The translations under genes were made by a program, and so were the position numbers. From positions 69,325,645 through 69,389,644 of the forward strand of contig NC_090981.1 in NCBI RefSeq assembly GCF_040807025.1: a stretch of 64,000 bases of DNA, in the 5' to 3' direction. Each line of letters starts with the position of its first letter. The first letter of the stretch is position 1. The DNA is from Struthio camelus. Its lineage: Eukaryota > Chordata > Aves > Struthioniformes > Struthionidae. Below, in pieces: positions 1-10,855 of the stretch. The notes beneath the pieces are model-generated. The model made no database searches and was not told the origin of the DNA. It saw only the letters and a list, made by a program, of their open reading frames with translations.

Positions 1-1204
1 CTGGGAGCCTTGCAGGGAGCAGATGGAGCATGGACACAACATTGCCACCCCAAGCTTCTCGGAGTCCCCTCACCTTTTGCAAGCACATAACCTTCTGTGA
101 AGGGAGGCATGAGAGTGGTGGACTCGATGGAGAGTCTTCCTCCACTGGGAGGAAGTGAGCTCACTTGCCCAGAGGCTGCTCGGTGTAACATGGCATGGGG
201 TGAAGCAGATGAAGTGGTGGCCATCGGTGGTGGCAGCTGGTCTCCAGGAATGGATCCCTGAGCTCGGGCCATATGGGTCATTTCTCTACCAAAACCCAGA
301 TCACAGTTTTGATACCCACTCTGAATTTATTTCATGACATTTGGCAGAATAGTTTCCAAAATGACATTCTTTTAGAGCTGTGGTCCACACAGACTGACTA
401 GTGTCAGTCAGAAAGGGAACACGTAAATAAGAGTTTCTTGGGAATTTTCCAGGAAAAATTTTAGGCTCTTCTCATGGAATGCTGAACTCCTTAGGAACCA
501 GCTCTGCACAGCAAGAGGGGATAAGGGAAATAGAAAAGGTGAGGGGTTAGGAGAGCTCAAGGTATCTGCAACGGTGCAGGAAGAAATCAGGCTGGAACAA
601 GTGGCTGCAGGGCTGTGCCTTGGCTGGTCAGAGGGGCTCCGGTTCCTCCGCAGAAAGCAGAGCTGCACTGGTGGAAGCAGGGTGAGGTCAGGACTGCTGG
701 GCTTCTTAAGTCAGTCAGGCTTTCATAAAAATTATCGCATCAGCTTTGTGCTACATAAAAATACATGTTTTCTGGAGCTTGGGAGGTGGGGTTTAACTGC
801 TGAATTAACAGTGGCAGATTATCATGTTATCACTGAACATGATAAAAAAGGGATTCTTCCCAGCACATAGAGTATTGTTGAAAATTAGATGTCGCTGTAC
901 TTTTAATGGGGTTAATGTGCATCATTTTCTTGTGTCCAGACACTGTAAAATAAATGCCTGTTTGGCATCATGATATGGCAGAAAGAGGATATTCTTCTTT
1001 TAGTTGTCAGATCTTTCTGCCAGATACGTTTATGTCCGATGTCCCCATCCTTAGCAATATGCTTCCATTTACAAAATGTGAGTGCTGAAATGCTTCAGTC
1101 AATGTGATATATCCTGTTTTATGCTGGAAAACCAAGAGTTTAGGGTTGGCAGTGACCAGCTAATGTTCCTAAAGATGACGAAGGAAGAGAAGGCTCTCCT
1201 CTGA
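1..1204. other. Upstream intergenic DNA, no gene seen
   Basis: Ordinary A+T-balanced unique sequence with only short, scattered open frames and no recognisable protein family, splice-flanked exon or repeat. In human the next gene upstream of ST8SIA3 is WDR7, but nothing here identifies it. Confidence 0.6.
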
Positions 1205-1540
1205 TGAGGGGAGTGCAGAAGGTGGAGCCAGACGCAGGTGGAGCCAGACTCTTCTCAGTGGTGCCCAGTGACAGGACAAGAGGCAACGGGCACAAACTGA
1301 AATAGAGGAAATTCAAATTGAACATACGAAACTTTTTTACTGATGATTGAGGATGATTGAGCACTGGAGCAGGTTGCCTGGAGAGGCTGTGGTGTCTCCA
1401 TCCTTGGAGATATTCAAACCTGCCTGGACCTGGTCCTGGTCCTGGGCAGGCTGCTCCAGCTGACCTGCTGGAGCAGGGGCTGGAGCAGGGGATCTCCAGG
1501 GCTCCCTGCCAACCCCAGCTGTACTGTGATTCTGTGGATA
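1205..1540 (+). mobile_element. Old CR1 retrotransposon 3' tail
   Basis: This reads like the last part of a CR1 ORF2 plus 3' UTR: the phrase for cttctcagtggtgcccagtg, then the degenerate equivalent of the LNLRKNFF segment, then gcactggagcaggttgcctgg, and an end at actgtgattctgtgg near 1525-1540. It is diverged, has lost its reading frame, and carries a short internal duplication (ggtggagccagac twice near 1221-1250). The missing 5' part is the usual CR1 5' truncation. CR1 is a non-LTR retrotransposon family abundant in birds; this copy cannot move. Confidence 0.85.
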
Positions 1541-2942
1541 TCCACATCCATCCAGCCCACCGTGAAGGCAGGTGTTAGCTAGCACACCTTTGGATATTGC
1601 TGATAGAACAAAATTTTATTTTGAAAATATGTTGGCTGGTTAAAGCAAGTCCTGTCACCCTGTCTTTACCAGGAAAAAAAGATGCTTTCTTAACTCAAGA
1701 TGCATGGGAGCTAGTGAAACAAAATTTTATTTGAAACAAAAGTAGTTACAAATTTAACACTATCTGGTAGCTTAAGGTTGAGGAGGTTCCTCTGGCCGTA
1801 TTTATCTTAATCAGCCAACATATATGCAAACTGCAACATGACTTAACTGGAATTTGACTCTGCATTAACAAACCTGGCACATTGCTGATATACAGCTGAA
1901 ATGTGTCTTTTTCCCCTAGTGAAAATATAAACTCCTGCTAGAACTACAGTTTACCATGCTTATGACAGGATCTTTTTAAGTGATGATACATGTTGTCTAA
2001 CGTGTTAGCAACTCACTTCTGTCCCTAACGTAGAAATGGACACTGCACGGGAGTTGCATTCAAAGATTTGTTAACAAGTACATAGATGTATTTTTAAATG
2101 GTGCAGGCAGGCAGTGAGTTAAAAATACCCTTAACTTCCAGCTCTGATTTTTCTTGCAGACTCTTGGTGACAGGTTGATGCAGGAAGGCTAGAGGCATCC
2201 TGGAGCTGCAACGCCCTGGCGATATGTGCCATAAATCCTGCGGTCAGGATTTATCAGGACCCCTAGGTCCTGGGGACACGAGCCTGGGGCTGGGGCAGGC
2301 TTTCATCATGTGCATCTTGCATTTGGGCAGTCCTAGCGTCTAAACTCAGGTAAAACCTCTCTGAGCCAGTCCCTCCCCAAGCTCTGTCACGGGTGATTTT
2401 CCCCTCCATATGTTTTTAAGAATTGCTCTTGGCAGGCAATGACATTTCCTCATTTCCTAAGTATACTTTTCAAAAAACGTATGCTAAAGGATCTCTCCTG
2501 CTTGGTCAGGATCTAACGGGTCTGGAAGCGCTGTCTATCCCACCACTTAAACAGAGATACTAAAACCTCAGACAGAACAGATTTCATACAGAAGGCAGAA
2601 TCCTCCTTGGAGAGCTTCAAATCTAATCAAAACAGTAATTCCTACAAAATTCCTACAATGTGTTACTATTGTATTTTCTACCAAACACACTCACTTAAGA
2701 ACAGATATTTATCAACAGCCAACAATTCAGAGCTACCCTGGACACCAGGGTTTTCATGGCTATTGCAAGGGTGATGGAAAGCAGTCGGCAACATTAAGGC
2801 ATGAGACAGGTCTCTCTCTGCCCCTTTTCTTTAATGCAGCTTGCAAAACACTCTGTGAATAATGAAAATATTAGCTTACCAACCCACTGCTTCTTTCAAA
2901 GGTTCACATAAAAAAAATAAGCCATCTAATTGAGGAGAAATT
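1541..2942. other. Intergenic DNA, nothing recognised
   Basis: A+T-rich unique sequence without long open frames, tandem repeats or recognisable mobile elements. Confidence 0.5.
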
Positions 2943-3180
2943 TTCACAGGTTCTAGGGAAGGAAGCGTCTCGTACCTGGGCCTCCCCACTTCTTTCGTAC
3001 AGAAGCCCTCAGGCAAACCGAGATTCTGTGTCAATTACAGAAAAATCAATGAAGATACTGTTCAGGACTCCTTTTCACCATTCAGTGCGGATGATATCCT
3101 TCACTTTCTAGCACTGATTCATTTACTTTCAGCCTCTCTAGGGGCTACTGACATATTGCTATCTCTGAAGAATCTGAAGC
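2943..3180 (+). pseudogene. Decayed Ty3/gypsy-type reverse transcriptase fragment
   Basis: Reading the frame that contains codon 3024-3026 (TTC) gives an open stretch from about 2943 that includes QKPSGKPRFCVNYRKINEDTV (2 short pieces: QKPSGKPRF at 3000-3026 and CVNYRKINEDTV at 3027-3062) followed by a DDIL at about 3090. This order (K-x-G-x-x-RFCVDYRKLN, then V-x-DSY, then DDIL) is the N-terminal fingers/palm start of Ty3/gypsy-class and related LTR-element reverse transcriptases. The catalytic YxDD block is not seen and the similarity fades after about 3150, so it is a fragment, not a functional gene. It could belong to an ancient amniote gypsy-like LTR element. The call rests on motif recognition only. 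Confidence 0.5.
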
Positions 3181-5224
3181 AAAAACTGCCTTTGTTTCCT
3201 GCTGCAACTTGTGCGAATGCACGGTGCCCTGGGACCAGCACGGCGCGAGGGCTGGGGGCAGAGCACCGGGCTCAAAACAGAGGCCTTGTGCAGCACGGCA
3301 CAGTGTTTTTAAGCATTTCTTGCCAAAGCACCTTTCAATTGTCCTCCTAATCCTTACTTACATGGAAAGATTGGGCAGGATCAGGGCGTAAAATTGGTCT
3401 AAGACTATGGGGTTGGCACGCCATTGGCATTTTTCCTCCAACTCTGTCCTCCCAAGCTTTGCTATACAGCAGTGTCAGAGGAGGTGTTGCTATTTCTAGA
3501 ATCGGCTGCAAGACCCCATTGCCCCCTCTAGCAAAAGCCACAACTGTGTCGGCCGGGCCATTACAAACGTCCCCCTGTCCAAGCAGGGAAACCCTGCCTC
3601 TGCAGGACCACCTCACCTGGTTCAACTACATACCCTATCCCATCTCCTTCTGCTTCCAGTGGCTGCAGATCAGGCCGTTGCATGGACCACAAATACGTTG
3701 TACAGTCTTTGCATGCTATGAGCTGATTTTGATAAACAGACTCCGGTCCACTCAGAGCCTGCACTTGATCTCCAAGCAATGTGCTTCTAGTACGCTCTGC
3801 AGTATCCCACTGTAGGTGTCTTCAGGGGCTGGCTGCAGAGGCCAAGCAGTACGTTTGTCCAATAACCCATTGGCAACATTTTGGTCTCACTCTTTTAACA
3901 TTCATTGAGGTAACGGAGTTTTGTACAAAAACCAAAGGATGGTATTTTTTTCTTCTACCTGAGCAATGCTAGAAATGTAGGAAGGCATGACAAGTGCCAT
4001 ATAATCTTATTCTTAAGGGGTTTTACCTAGTCTCAAGACACGTGGTCAGAAACTGCATAAGACCTAATGTCCAATATTACAGAATTAATTCCCAAAGTAT
4101 CAGAAGGTAAAAACTTGTGGATGCTATATCCTGGGCAGCCTGGATGGGCACACTGAAGCTGGGGACACTGTGCACTGTGTGGAAGACAGGAGAAGAGTTG
4201 ACCATAGAAAAAGCCTAGCTTGTATATCAAAGCAGCATTATTTCCTACACTTCCATCCTTTTCTTGCCCCACTAAAACTACATATGTCCCACAGGAATGA
4301 CTATAGACCTCAGGGCCTTACTCAGGCCGACCTCCCACTAAAGGCTGAAGAACCACGCTGTGACGTAAAACACAGCCTGCAAGCTCCTCATGTTCCTCCT
4401 CTTCAAAGAGAGCTTCATGCATGGAGAGCTTGTAGGATATAGCCCAGAGCAAGGATGGTGCTACAAAGACAGTATTTATTATTTATAATACACTTCTATG
4501 AACTCAGGGCTCAGAGGCAGACTTGTCTATGGGGGCAAGCTTTATAAGGGAAAAGATGTAGCTAGAAGAAACACTAAAAGTACTGCAGAATGCAGAAGCC
4601 ATGCTCACAAAAGCCATTCTTCAGATTGCAGGAGTCAGACACCCTTTGAGTTCACATGAAATTTGCTGTGTGATTTATGGGGCAGCTTAATTACAGCCAG
4701 GGTTCTTTTAAGTAGTAACACGGCCTAAAAAACATGATTTTAAAGAATTAGGGGTCTACTGAGCCAGCATGTTTCTAAATTGCTCAAACGCAGATGGTGA
4801 TGGAGACTCTAGCGCACTTTACGCGTCATATTGCTACCTCGAACCATCAGGAGGAATTGCAGCGGCCCCCGCACCCCTGTGCTGGGGAGCCAGGAGGGTC
4901 TCACTCACATGCCCCCAGAATGGGCTGAACCGCAGGTCCCTTCCCAGTGCCTGGGACCTCTCCACAGGGGTGGCCAAGCCGGGACAGAGCCAGAGGAGCA
5001 GGGCCAGGAGCCAGCCCCAGGGCTGCATGCGTGGAGTGCTGGGCTGTGGGAGATGTGCCAGTCTCCCTGTACATCACCTCCTCCCCACCAGCGGGCTCGC
5101 AGGGGGCTCACTGTGGCACCCTGGGGTGGTGAGGGTCACGGTGGCCCCGGGACTGGGGGGGGGGTCATTGCAGGGCTGCTGGGGTGTCGGCACAGGGCAA
5201 CCTGGTACTGCTGGGACCCACTGC
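3181..5224. other. Intergenic DNA with anonymous open frames
   Basis: No recognised gene. On the minus strand two moderately long open stretches (3347-3625 and 3561-3779) lie next to the reverse-transcriptase fragment; neither resembles a family I know. From about 4830 the sequence turns GC-rich and grades into the minisatellite upstream of ST8SIA3. An 11-base G run lies at 5154-5164. Confidence 0.5.
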
Positions 5225-6045
5225 AGGCACCCCGGGGCTGTCCGGGGGGGCACCCAGGGCTGTCAGGGGACACCCTTGGATGTCGGGGGACATACGTGGC
5301 ACCTGGGGCTGCCAGGGGGCACCCTGGGCTGTCGGTGGGGGCACCATGGGAAGCACCAGGGTTATGGGGGACGCCCAGGGATGTCAGAGGGGGCACCCTC
5401 GGATGTCGGGGGACACCCTGAGCACCCAGGGCTCTCGGGGCGGCACCGTGAGATGCATCGGGGTTGTGGGGGGACACCCTGGGGCTGTCGGGGGGCACCC
5501 TCGGATGTCGGGGGACACCCTGGGCACCCAGGGCTGCCGGGGGCACCCTGGGCTGTCGGGGTGGGGGCACCATGGGAAGCACCAGGGTTATGGGGGACGC
5601 CCAGGGATGTCAGAGGGGGCACCCTCGGATGTCGGGGGACACCCTGAGCACCCGGGGCTCTCGGGGCGGCACCGTGGGATGCATCGGGGTTGTGGGGGGA
5701 CACCCTGGGGCTGTCGGGGGGCACCCTCGGATGTCGGGGGACACCCTGGGCACCCAGGGCTGCCGGGGGCACCCTGGGCTGTCGGAGTGGGGGCACCATG
5801 GGATGCACCGGGCTTGTGGGGGGACGCCCCGGGATGTCAGGGGACATCCTGGGGCTGTCAGGGGGGCACCCTCGGATGTCGGGGGCGACCCTGAGCACCC
5901 GGGGCTCTCGGGGCGGCACCGTGGGATGCACCGGGGGGGGCATCATGGGATGCCCCGGGGCTGTCGGGGAGGAGGGGGGGGCAGCCGGGGCTGTCGGGGC
6001 GGCACTATGGGATGCCCCGGGGCTGTCGAGGGGGGGCAGCCGGGT
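5225..6045 (+). repeat. GC-rich minisatellite with 226-bp higher-order unit
   Basis: The region is built of degenerate 20-32-bp units of the type GGCACCCTCGGATGTCGGGG and ACACCCTGGGCACCCAGGG. These are themselves arranged in a higher-order repeat: the marker gcaccatggg recurs at 5341, 5567 and 5793, exactly 226 bp apart, with closely matching sequence between the first two. The units decay towards 6040, where the ST8SIA3 CpG island begins. The strong strand asymmetry (G-rich runs on +) keeps several frames open, giving spurious Gly/Pro-rich reading frames on both strands. These are repeat artefacts, not genes. Confidence 0.93.
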
Positions 6046-6325
6046 CGGCCGGGACCTCGCGGAGCGGCGGCGCCGCGACGCCGGCTCCCGGCTGCCATTT
6101 CCTCGCGCCGCCGCGCCGTCCCTCCATCTTCCTGCGCGCCGCGGCCCTCGCCCGCTCGGCGGCGGCTGGCCCGTCCCGCCCCCCCTTCCCTTCCCCTGCT
6201 TCCTTCCCCATCCCCTTCCCCTTCCCCTCGCCGCCCGCCTGCGGCCGCCCCCCGCGGAGCCCGGACCGGCGCCGGCAGCGGCCCCCGCCCGCGCACACGC
6301 GCAGCGCGGCGGCCGCGTCCCCGGC
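6046..6325 (+). promoter_or_regulatory. ST8SIA3 CpG-island promoter / 5' UTR
   Basis: Very GC- and CpG-rich sequence between the minisatellite and the start codon, with a long pyrimidine tract at about 6176-6232 and no TATA-like box. A YY1-like GCTGCCATTT lies at 6091-6100. It is most likely the core promoter and 5' UTR of ST8SIA3; the transcription start cannot be placed from sequence alone. Confidence 0.6.
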
Positions 6326-6504
6326 ATGCGGAGCTGCAAGATGGTCCGGGTGGCCAGCGTGCTGGGGCTGGTGATGCTCAGCATCGCGCTGCTCATCCTC
6401 TCCCTCATCAGCTACGTCTCCCTCAAGAAGGACAACATCTTCGGCGCGCCCCGCTCCGCCGGCGCGGGCGGGCCCCGCATGTACATGTTCCACGCGGGAT
6501 TCAG
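6326..6504 (+). CDS. ST8SIA3: ST8SIA3 coding exon 1 (Golgi anchor)
   Basis: First coding exon of alpha-2,8-sialyltransferase 8C (SIAT8C), a type II Golgi membrane enzyme that transfers sialic acid from CMP-sialic acid onto terminal alpha-2,3-linked sialic acid of glycolipids and glycoproteins, mainly in brain. It encodes residues 1-59 and two bases of Arg60. A short cytoplasmic tail (MRSCKMVR) is followed by one hydrophobic signal-anchor at about residues 9-33 and the start of the stem. The donor is AG|GTAAGG at 6504/6505. The whole spliced product is 380 aa, the length I know for the human protein, and the tail matches the human start at nearly every position. ATG 6326 has G at -3. Met6 (6341) has a stronger context (A at -3, G at +4), so some initiation there is possible. 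The frame stays open upstream into the minisatellite, but no evidence supports use of that extension. Confidence 0.97.
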
Positions 6505-7752
6505 GTAAGGGCGCCCGCGCCCCTCCGCCTCGGCTCGGCCCGGCTCGGCCCGGCTCGGTTCGGCCCGCATCCCCCCGGCCCGGCCCGGCCCGGCCCCTCC
6601 GCCCTTTCCCTTCCCCTCTCTCCCCCGCTTGCCCCCGTTTGGCGAACGGCCGAAAGCCCCGCGAAGGCCCCGCGGCCGCTCGCCGGCCCGGGGGCCGCTG
6701 CTCGCCGCTGCCCCCACCCCTGCCCCCCCCCGGGCTCCCCCCGGCCCCCCGCGGAGGCGCCGCCGCGGCCTGCGGGGAGCGGGCGGCCCCCCCCGGGGGA
6801 CCGCGGCCGTGGGAACCTGGCGGCCCCGGCGGGGCGGAAAGGCGGCGGGGGAGGGTGGGGGGGAGGCCGACATCACCCGGCTCGGCCCGGTTCGGCTCGG
6901 CACGGCCCAGCACGGCGCAACTAGGGTCGGCTCGGCAGGCCTCAGCTCGGCAAGGATAAGCTCGGCCCGGCCCGGCACGGCACGGCGCAGCCCTGCATGG
7001 CCCCGCTCGGCCCGGCTCGGCTTGGTTCTGCCCGGCCCGGCTAGGTTCGGCAGGGCTCAGCTCGGCCCGACTCAGCTCGGCATGGCCCAGTTCGATTCGG
7101 CTCGGCTCGGCGGCCCGGCCCGGCTCGGCTCGTCCCGGCCTGGCTCGGCTTGGCTCGGCCCTGCTCGGCTCGGCTCGGCTTGTCCCGGCCTGGCTCGGCT
7201 TGGCTCGGCCCGGCCCGGCTCGGCTCGGCCCGGCCTGGCTCGGCCCGGCTCGGCTCAGCTCAGCTCAGCTCGGCTCAGCTCGGCCCGGCCCGGCCCGGCT
7301 CGACCCGGCTCGGCTCGACCCGGCTCGGCTCGGCCCGGCTCAGCTCGGCCCGGCCCGGCTCGGCTCAGCTCGGCTTGGCTCGGCCCGGCTCGGCTCGGCT
7401 CGGCTCGGCTCGGCCCGGCTCGGCTCGGCCCGGCTCGGCCCGGCCCGGCTCAGCTCGGCCCGGCCCGGCTCGGCTCGGCTCGGCCCGGCCCGGCCCGGCC
7501 CGACTCGGCTCGGCTCAGCTCGGCCCGGCTCGGCCCGGCCCGGCCCGGCTCGGCTCGGCTCGGCTCGGCTCGGCTCGGCCCGGCCCGGCCCGGCCCGGAG
7601 CGGCGGGGAGCGGCGGGCGCTGTCCGCGGTGCTGATGCCGGCGGTCGCCGCCGGCTCGGCGGGGCGCGGACCCGGGCCCGGCTGGTAACGGGGTGCGGGT
7701 CTGCGTCTGCGTGTCTGCGGGCGTGGGTCCGCGTGTGCGCGCTCCTCCCCAG
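6505..7752 (+). other. ST8SIA3: ST8SIA3 intron 1
   Basis: GT-AG intron (GTAAGG ... CCCCAG) of 1,248 bases in phase 2. It is extremely GC-rich and mostly composed of the pentanucleotide array annotated separately. A short stretch of the same pentamers is already present at 6526-6600, and a non-repetitive CpG-rich block separates the two. Confidence 0.93.
6871..7603 (+). repeat. GGCYC pentanucleotide array in ST8SIA3 intron 1
   Basis: About 730 bases made almost entirely of the pentamers GGCTC and GGCCC with variants (GGCAC, AGCTC, GGTTC). Variants are commoner at the 5' end (6871-7140), while the 3' half (7380-7600) is nearly pure, suggesting recent expansion there. Because the pentamers contain no stop codon in most frames, very long Ala/Arg/Pro/Gly/Ser-rich frames appear on both strands; these are not genes. 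The array ends about 150 bases before the exon 2 acceptor. Confidence 0.96.
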
Positions 7753-7875
7753 GTCCCAGTTCGCCCTGAAGTTCCTGGACCCCTCGTTTGTGCCCATTAC
7801 AAACTCCCTGACCCACGAGCTGCAGGAGAAGCCCTCCAAATGGACGTTCAACAGGACAGCGTTCGCACATCAGAG
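7753..7875 (+). CDS. ST8SIA3: ST8SIA3 coding exon 2 (stem region)
   Basis: Encodes the end of Arg60 to the first bases of Arg101. It is preceded by a pyrimidine-rich acceptor ending CCCCAG|G and followed by AG|GTGAGC at 7875/7876, so the phase is 2 on both sides and the frame is kept. The segment is part of the luminal stem and start of the catalytic domain and contains an N-glycosylation sequon at Asn93 (NRT). Its sequence (SQFALKFLDPSFVPITNS) matches ST8SIA3 and not the other ST8SIA paralogues as I know them. Confidence 0.97.
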
Positions 7876-9525
7876 GTGAGCCCGCGGCCCGGCACCGCTC
7901 CCACTCGCTGGCTAGGCCGTCCCCCTCTCACCTTCCCTAAGGTTGTCCCTTTCCCTCCGGGGATTTAAGAAAATACAGTCAGGGACAGCTAAATACTCTG
8001 AGCTCTGAGTAATTTGCCAGCAGTGAGAGACAAAGGCTGAATCAGAGCATTTCCCAAGATGGTAACAGCTATCTTAGAAGAATTGATTATTTCAGAGCAG
8101 GACACCAAGCTGCAACACGCATTATTTTACCAAATGGCATGTGACCCAGTTTCCCAGAGTGCAAGTGAAATTGTCATTTCTTCAAGATAAATGGCTGGTT
8201 TTTTAAAACTTGAAACAAATCAAACCGTAACAGCCATGAAATGGAGGGCAAAACACGCCCAAAATGAAACTTCCCAGCTAATAGCAATTCTGAGCAAGTG
8301 CAGTGCAGCTCTGCCTTCCCAGCTCTCACTCGGGCTGGCAGAGTGGGCAGAGAGAAGAGTTCAGGTGGGGACCATCAAGTCCAGATCCAGCTGAGATGCC
8401 CTCCTCGCACACTGCCTTCTGCCTCCTATTTGCACATTGCACTGACTTTTCTGGTGGGTGGCAATGGAAAGTGTTTCTCTGTTCTCTGCTTTCATTTTCT
8501 CATTGCCATCCCTCATTGTTATGCCGCCTTAGAGATATGGCAGTGGCCACCTCTTAGCATCGCTTGGTTCCTGGCACCACCATCTAACCCTTAATAAATA
8601 TCTTAGTGTCACTTCACTGTTGATATTAGCTAATGCCTCAAGATCTGCCTTTGCATTTGTCTGTTAGCCATAACCCGTAATTAGGGAACCCACTGGGACT
8701 CCATTAATGCTTAGACATTGGAGGATGTGAGCTGGAAGGAAGGTTGTTTGTTTTCCATAAACAGGAGCAAATAAAGTGGTATTGGTTTTCTGATTTTATG
8801 CCCTGCTAGGGAAATTCCTGAGCAGGGTTGTTTTGTTTGTTTTTAAGTATTCCGAATAACCCTTTTAAAAATTCCAATGTCCGAATAAGACATTAAGGAA
8901 TTATGTTTACATAAAGGGAGAAGTGACTGTCACTTTTTTTATCATCCAAAGCTTCTTAATGAGAGCGCACAAAATGCTTGTATTTAAGAAATCAGCTATG
9001 TTACTGTTAACACAGCTGAAGATTCTGGACTGCTTGATTTTGCTTGGCGTACATCTTGGCAAACAGGCTGCCCATCGTTACCAAAGACCCACTGTCCAGT
9101 ACCAGGAGTGAGGTGTATGACAGCAGAGAGCACTGGCAGAGAACATGTCCACTGGCCATGTTCAGCAGGAACAGAAACCTGTTTTGCACTGCTCCTTCAG
9201 AAAGGGGAATACTGGAAGTATGTGCAGTTACACGCCTCCAATTTACAAAAAGAATTCAATATTATAATCCTGACACTATTCCGAGACACATCCTTATCTG
9301 ACATCAGTCAGCACAGTTCAGCAACATCAGTAGAGCATTAGGTGAGGAACCTGCTCCATAATTCCTATCTGTTATTATTAATTTTAAAGCCGTTCCACCA
9401 CATTTCTCAGGAAACGACTTTACTACATCTAAAATTTTAGGCCTAGCCTGAAAGATAATGTCTCTATCATAGAAAAAGGGGAACCATAATGAAATGTTTT
9501 CTTTTCTTTTTCTGTTTTATTTTAG
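7876..9525 (+). other. ST8SIA3: ST8SIA3 intron 2
   Basis: GT-AG intron of 1,650 bases with normal A+T content, in sharp contrast to intron 1. No repeat or second gene is recognisable; the acceptor is preceded by a strong pyrimidine tract at about 9497-9523. Confidence 0.95.
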
Positions 9526-10083
9526 GCAAGAAATCCTTCAGCATGTTGATGTAATAAAAAATTTTTCTTTGACTAAGAACAGTGTTCGGATTGGACAGCT
9601 GATGCATTATGATTATTCCAGCCATAAGTATGTTTTTTCTATTAGCAATAACTTCAGATCACTGCTTCCAGATGTGTCACCAATCCTGAATAAGCATTAT
9701 AACATTTGCGCCGTGGTTGGGAATAGTGGAATCCTGACTGGAAGTCAGTGTGGACAAGAAATAGATAAATCTGATTTTGTTTTTCGTTGCAATTTTGCTC
9801 CAACTGAGGCTTTCCAAAGAGATGTTGGAAGGAAAACCAATCTTACAACCTTCAATCCCAGCATCCTGGAGAAGTATTACAACAATCTTTTGACCATTCA
9901 GGATCGCAACAACTTTTTTTTAAGTTTAAAAAAGCTTGATGGGGCCATTCTTTGGATCCCCGCTTTTTTCTTCCACACGTCAGCAACAGTCACAAGAACA
10001 CTGGTTGACTTCTTTGTTGAGCATAGAGGGCAACTAAAAGTCCAGTTGGCTTGGCCAGGAAATATAATGCAACATGTTAACAG
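9526..10083 (+). CDS. ST8SIA3: ST8SIA3 coding exon 3 (sialylmotif L)
   Basis: Encodes about residues 102-286 plus two bases of Arg287. It contains sialylmotif L, which binds the CMP-sialic acid donor, at about residues 160-206 (NICAVVGNSGILTGSQCG onward to GRKTN), with conserved cysteines 162, 176 and 189 that form family disulfides. Sequons are seen at Asn113 (NFS) and Asn206 (NLT). Acceptor TTTTAG|G at 9525/9526; donor AACAG|GTGTGT at 10083/10084. The open frame runs on past the donor into intron 3, but the downstream exon joins in frame (AG|A = Arg287) and restores the known ST8SIA3 sequence. The exon is strikingly close to human in protein sequence, indicating strong purifying selection. 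Confidence 0.98.
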
Positions 10084-10855
10084 GTGTGTGTTTTCTCTTG
10101 CAGTTAATTTGTTCAAGTATGTATCTCTGTATATAAATACAATTGTATTTATTTTTCTATTCATGCCTAAACTGATATGCACTCCCTAACTAGTTAGCAC
10201 CTGGTACTGTTTACTTTTAGCAGAAATGCAGCTTTGTTATTGCTTCAGTCAGTAGTTCAATTATTTCTTTGCAGATGTAAATGGCACCTGTGCCTTGGTT
10301 TGATTGCTCACACACAGGGGTATATTCCACCACTGGACTCTGCTCCTGCCAGTGCTTCCCCAAAGACAGAAGGAGCGCAGAGGAGTTGAATGAGATTCTG
10401 CATAAGCAAAACATCATCTGTGGAAGAATTTTGCTTGATGCAGATCTCCTCAGCTAGCAAATAGGGATGCTAACAGGCATAACTGCAGAGTGGCCCAAAA
10501 AAGGCTGTAATAAATCATACAAGGATAATGTTGTCAACCTCATTAGCAAATGCACATGTGACTAGTGTTTAATGAATTTACTTTCTTGGGTAAGGCACTA
10601 CTTTTCCTGGTTAAAAAAAAAAAAAAAACAAAAACACAGTCTGAAGGGGGGCCACAAGAGGGAATATTGATCAGAGTGTCAAAAAGAATATTCTGCACTC
10701 CTATTTATTACAGACAGACCTAAGCAGCAATCCTTACCTTATTCAGATCATCAGCCTTGCGTATGGATGGGCTCCACGTGGTAATTCTTTCTCTTACAGC
10801 AAACCTGTGGGTATTGTTTCTACCCTAAACTAACATGCCTGTATTATTTTCACAG
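10084..10855 (+). other. ST8SIA3: ST8SIA3 intron 3
   Basis: GT-AG intron of 772 bases, GTGTGT donor and TTTTCACAG acceptor. It contains a short poly(A) run near 10612-10628 and no recognisable element. Confidence 0.95.

Noticed and set aside
4769-6924. Very long Gly/Pro/Arg-rich open frames on both strands upstream of and over ST8SIA3 exon 1 (up to 486 codons)
   Set aside because: They follow the minisatellite and CpG-island composition, exist in several overlapping frames at once, and show periodic repeats with no protein-like features.
6629-7879. 416-codon Ala/Arg/Gly/Pro/Ser frame across ST8SIA3 intron 1
   Set aside because: It is a translation of the GGCYC pentamer array, which lacks stop codons; it crosses a well-supported intron.
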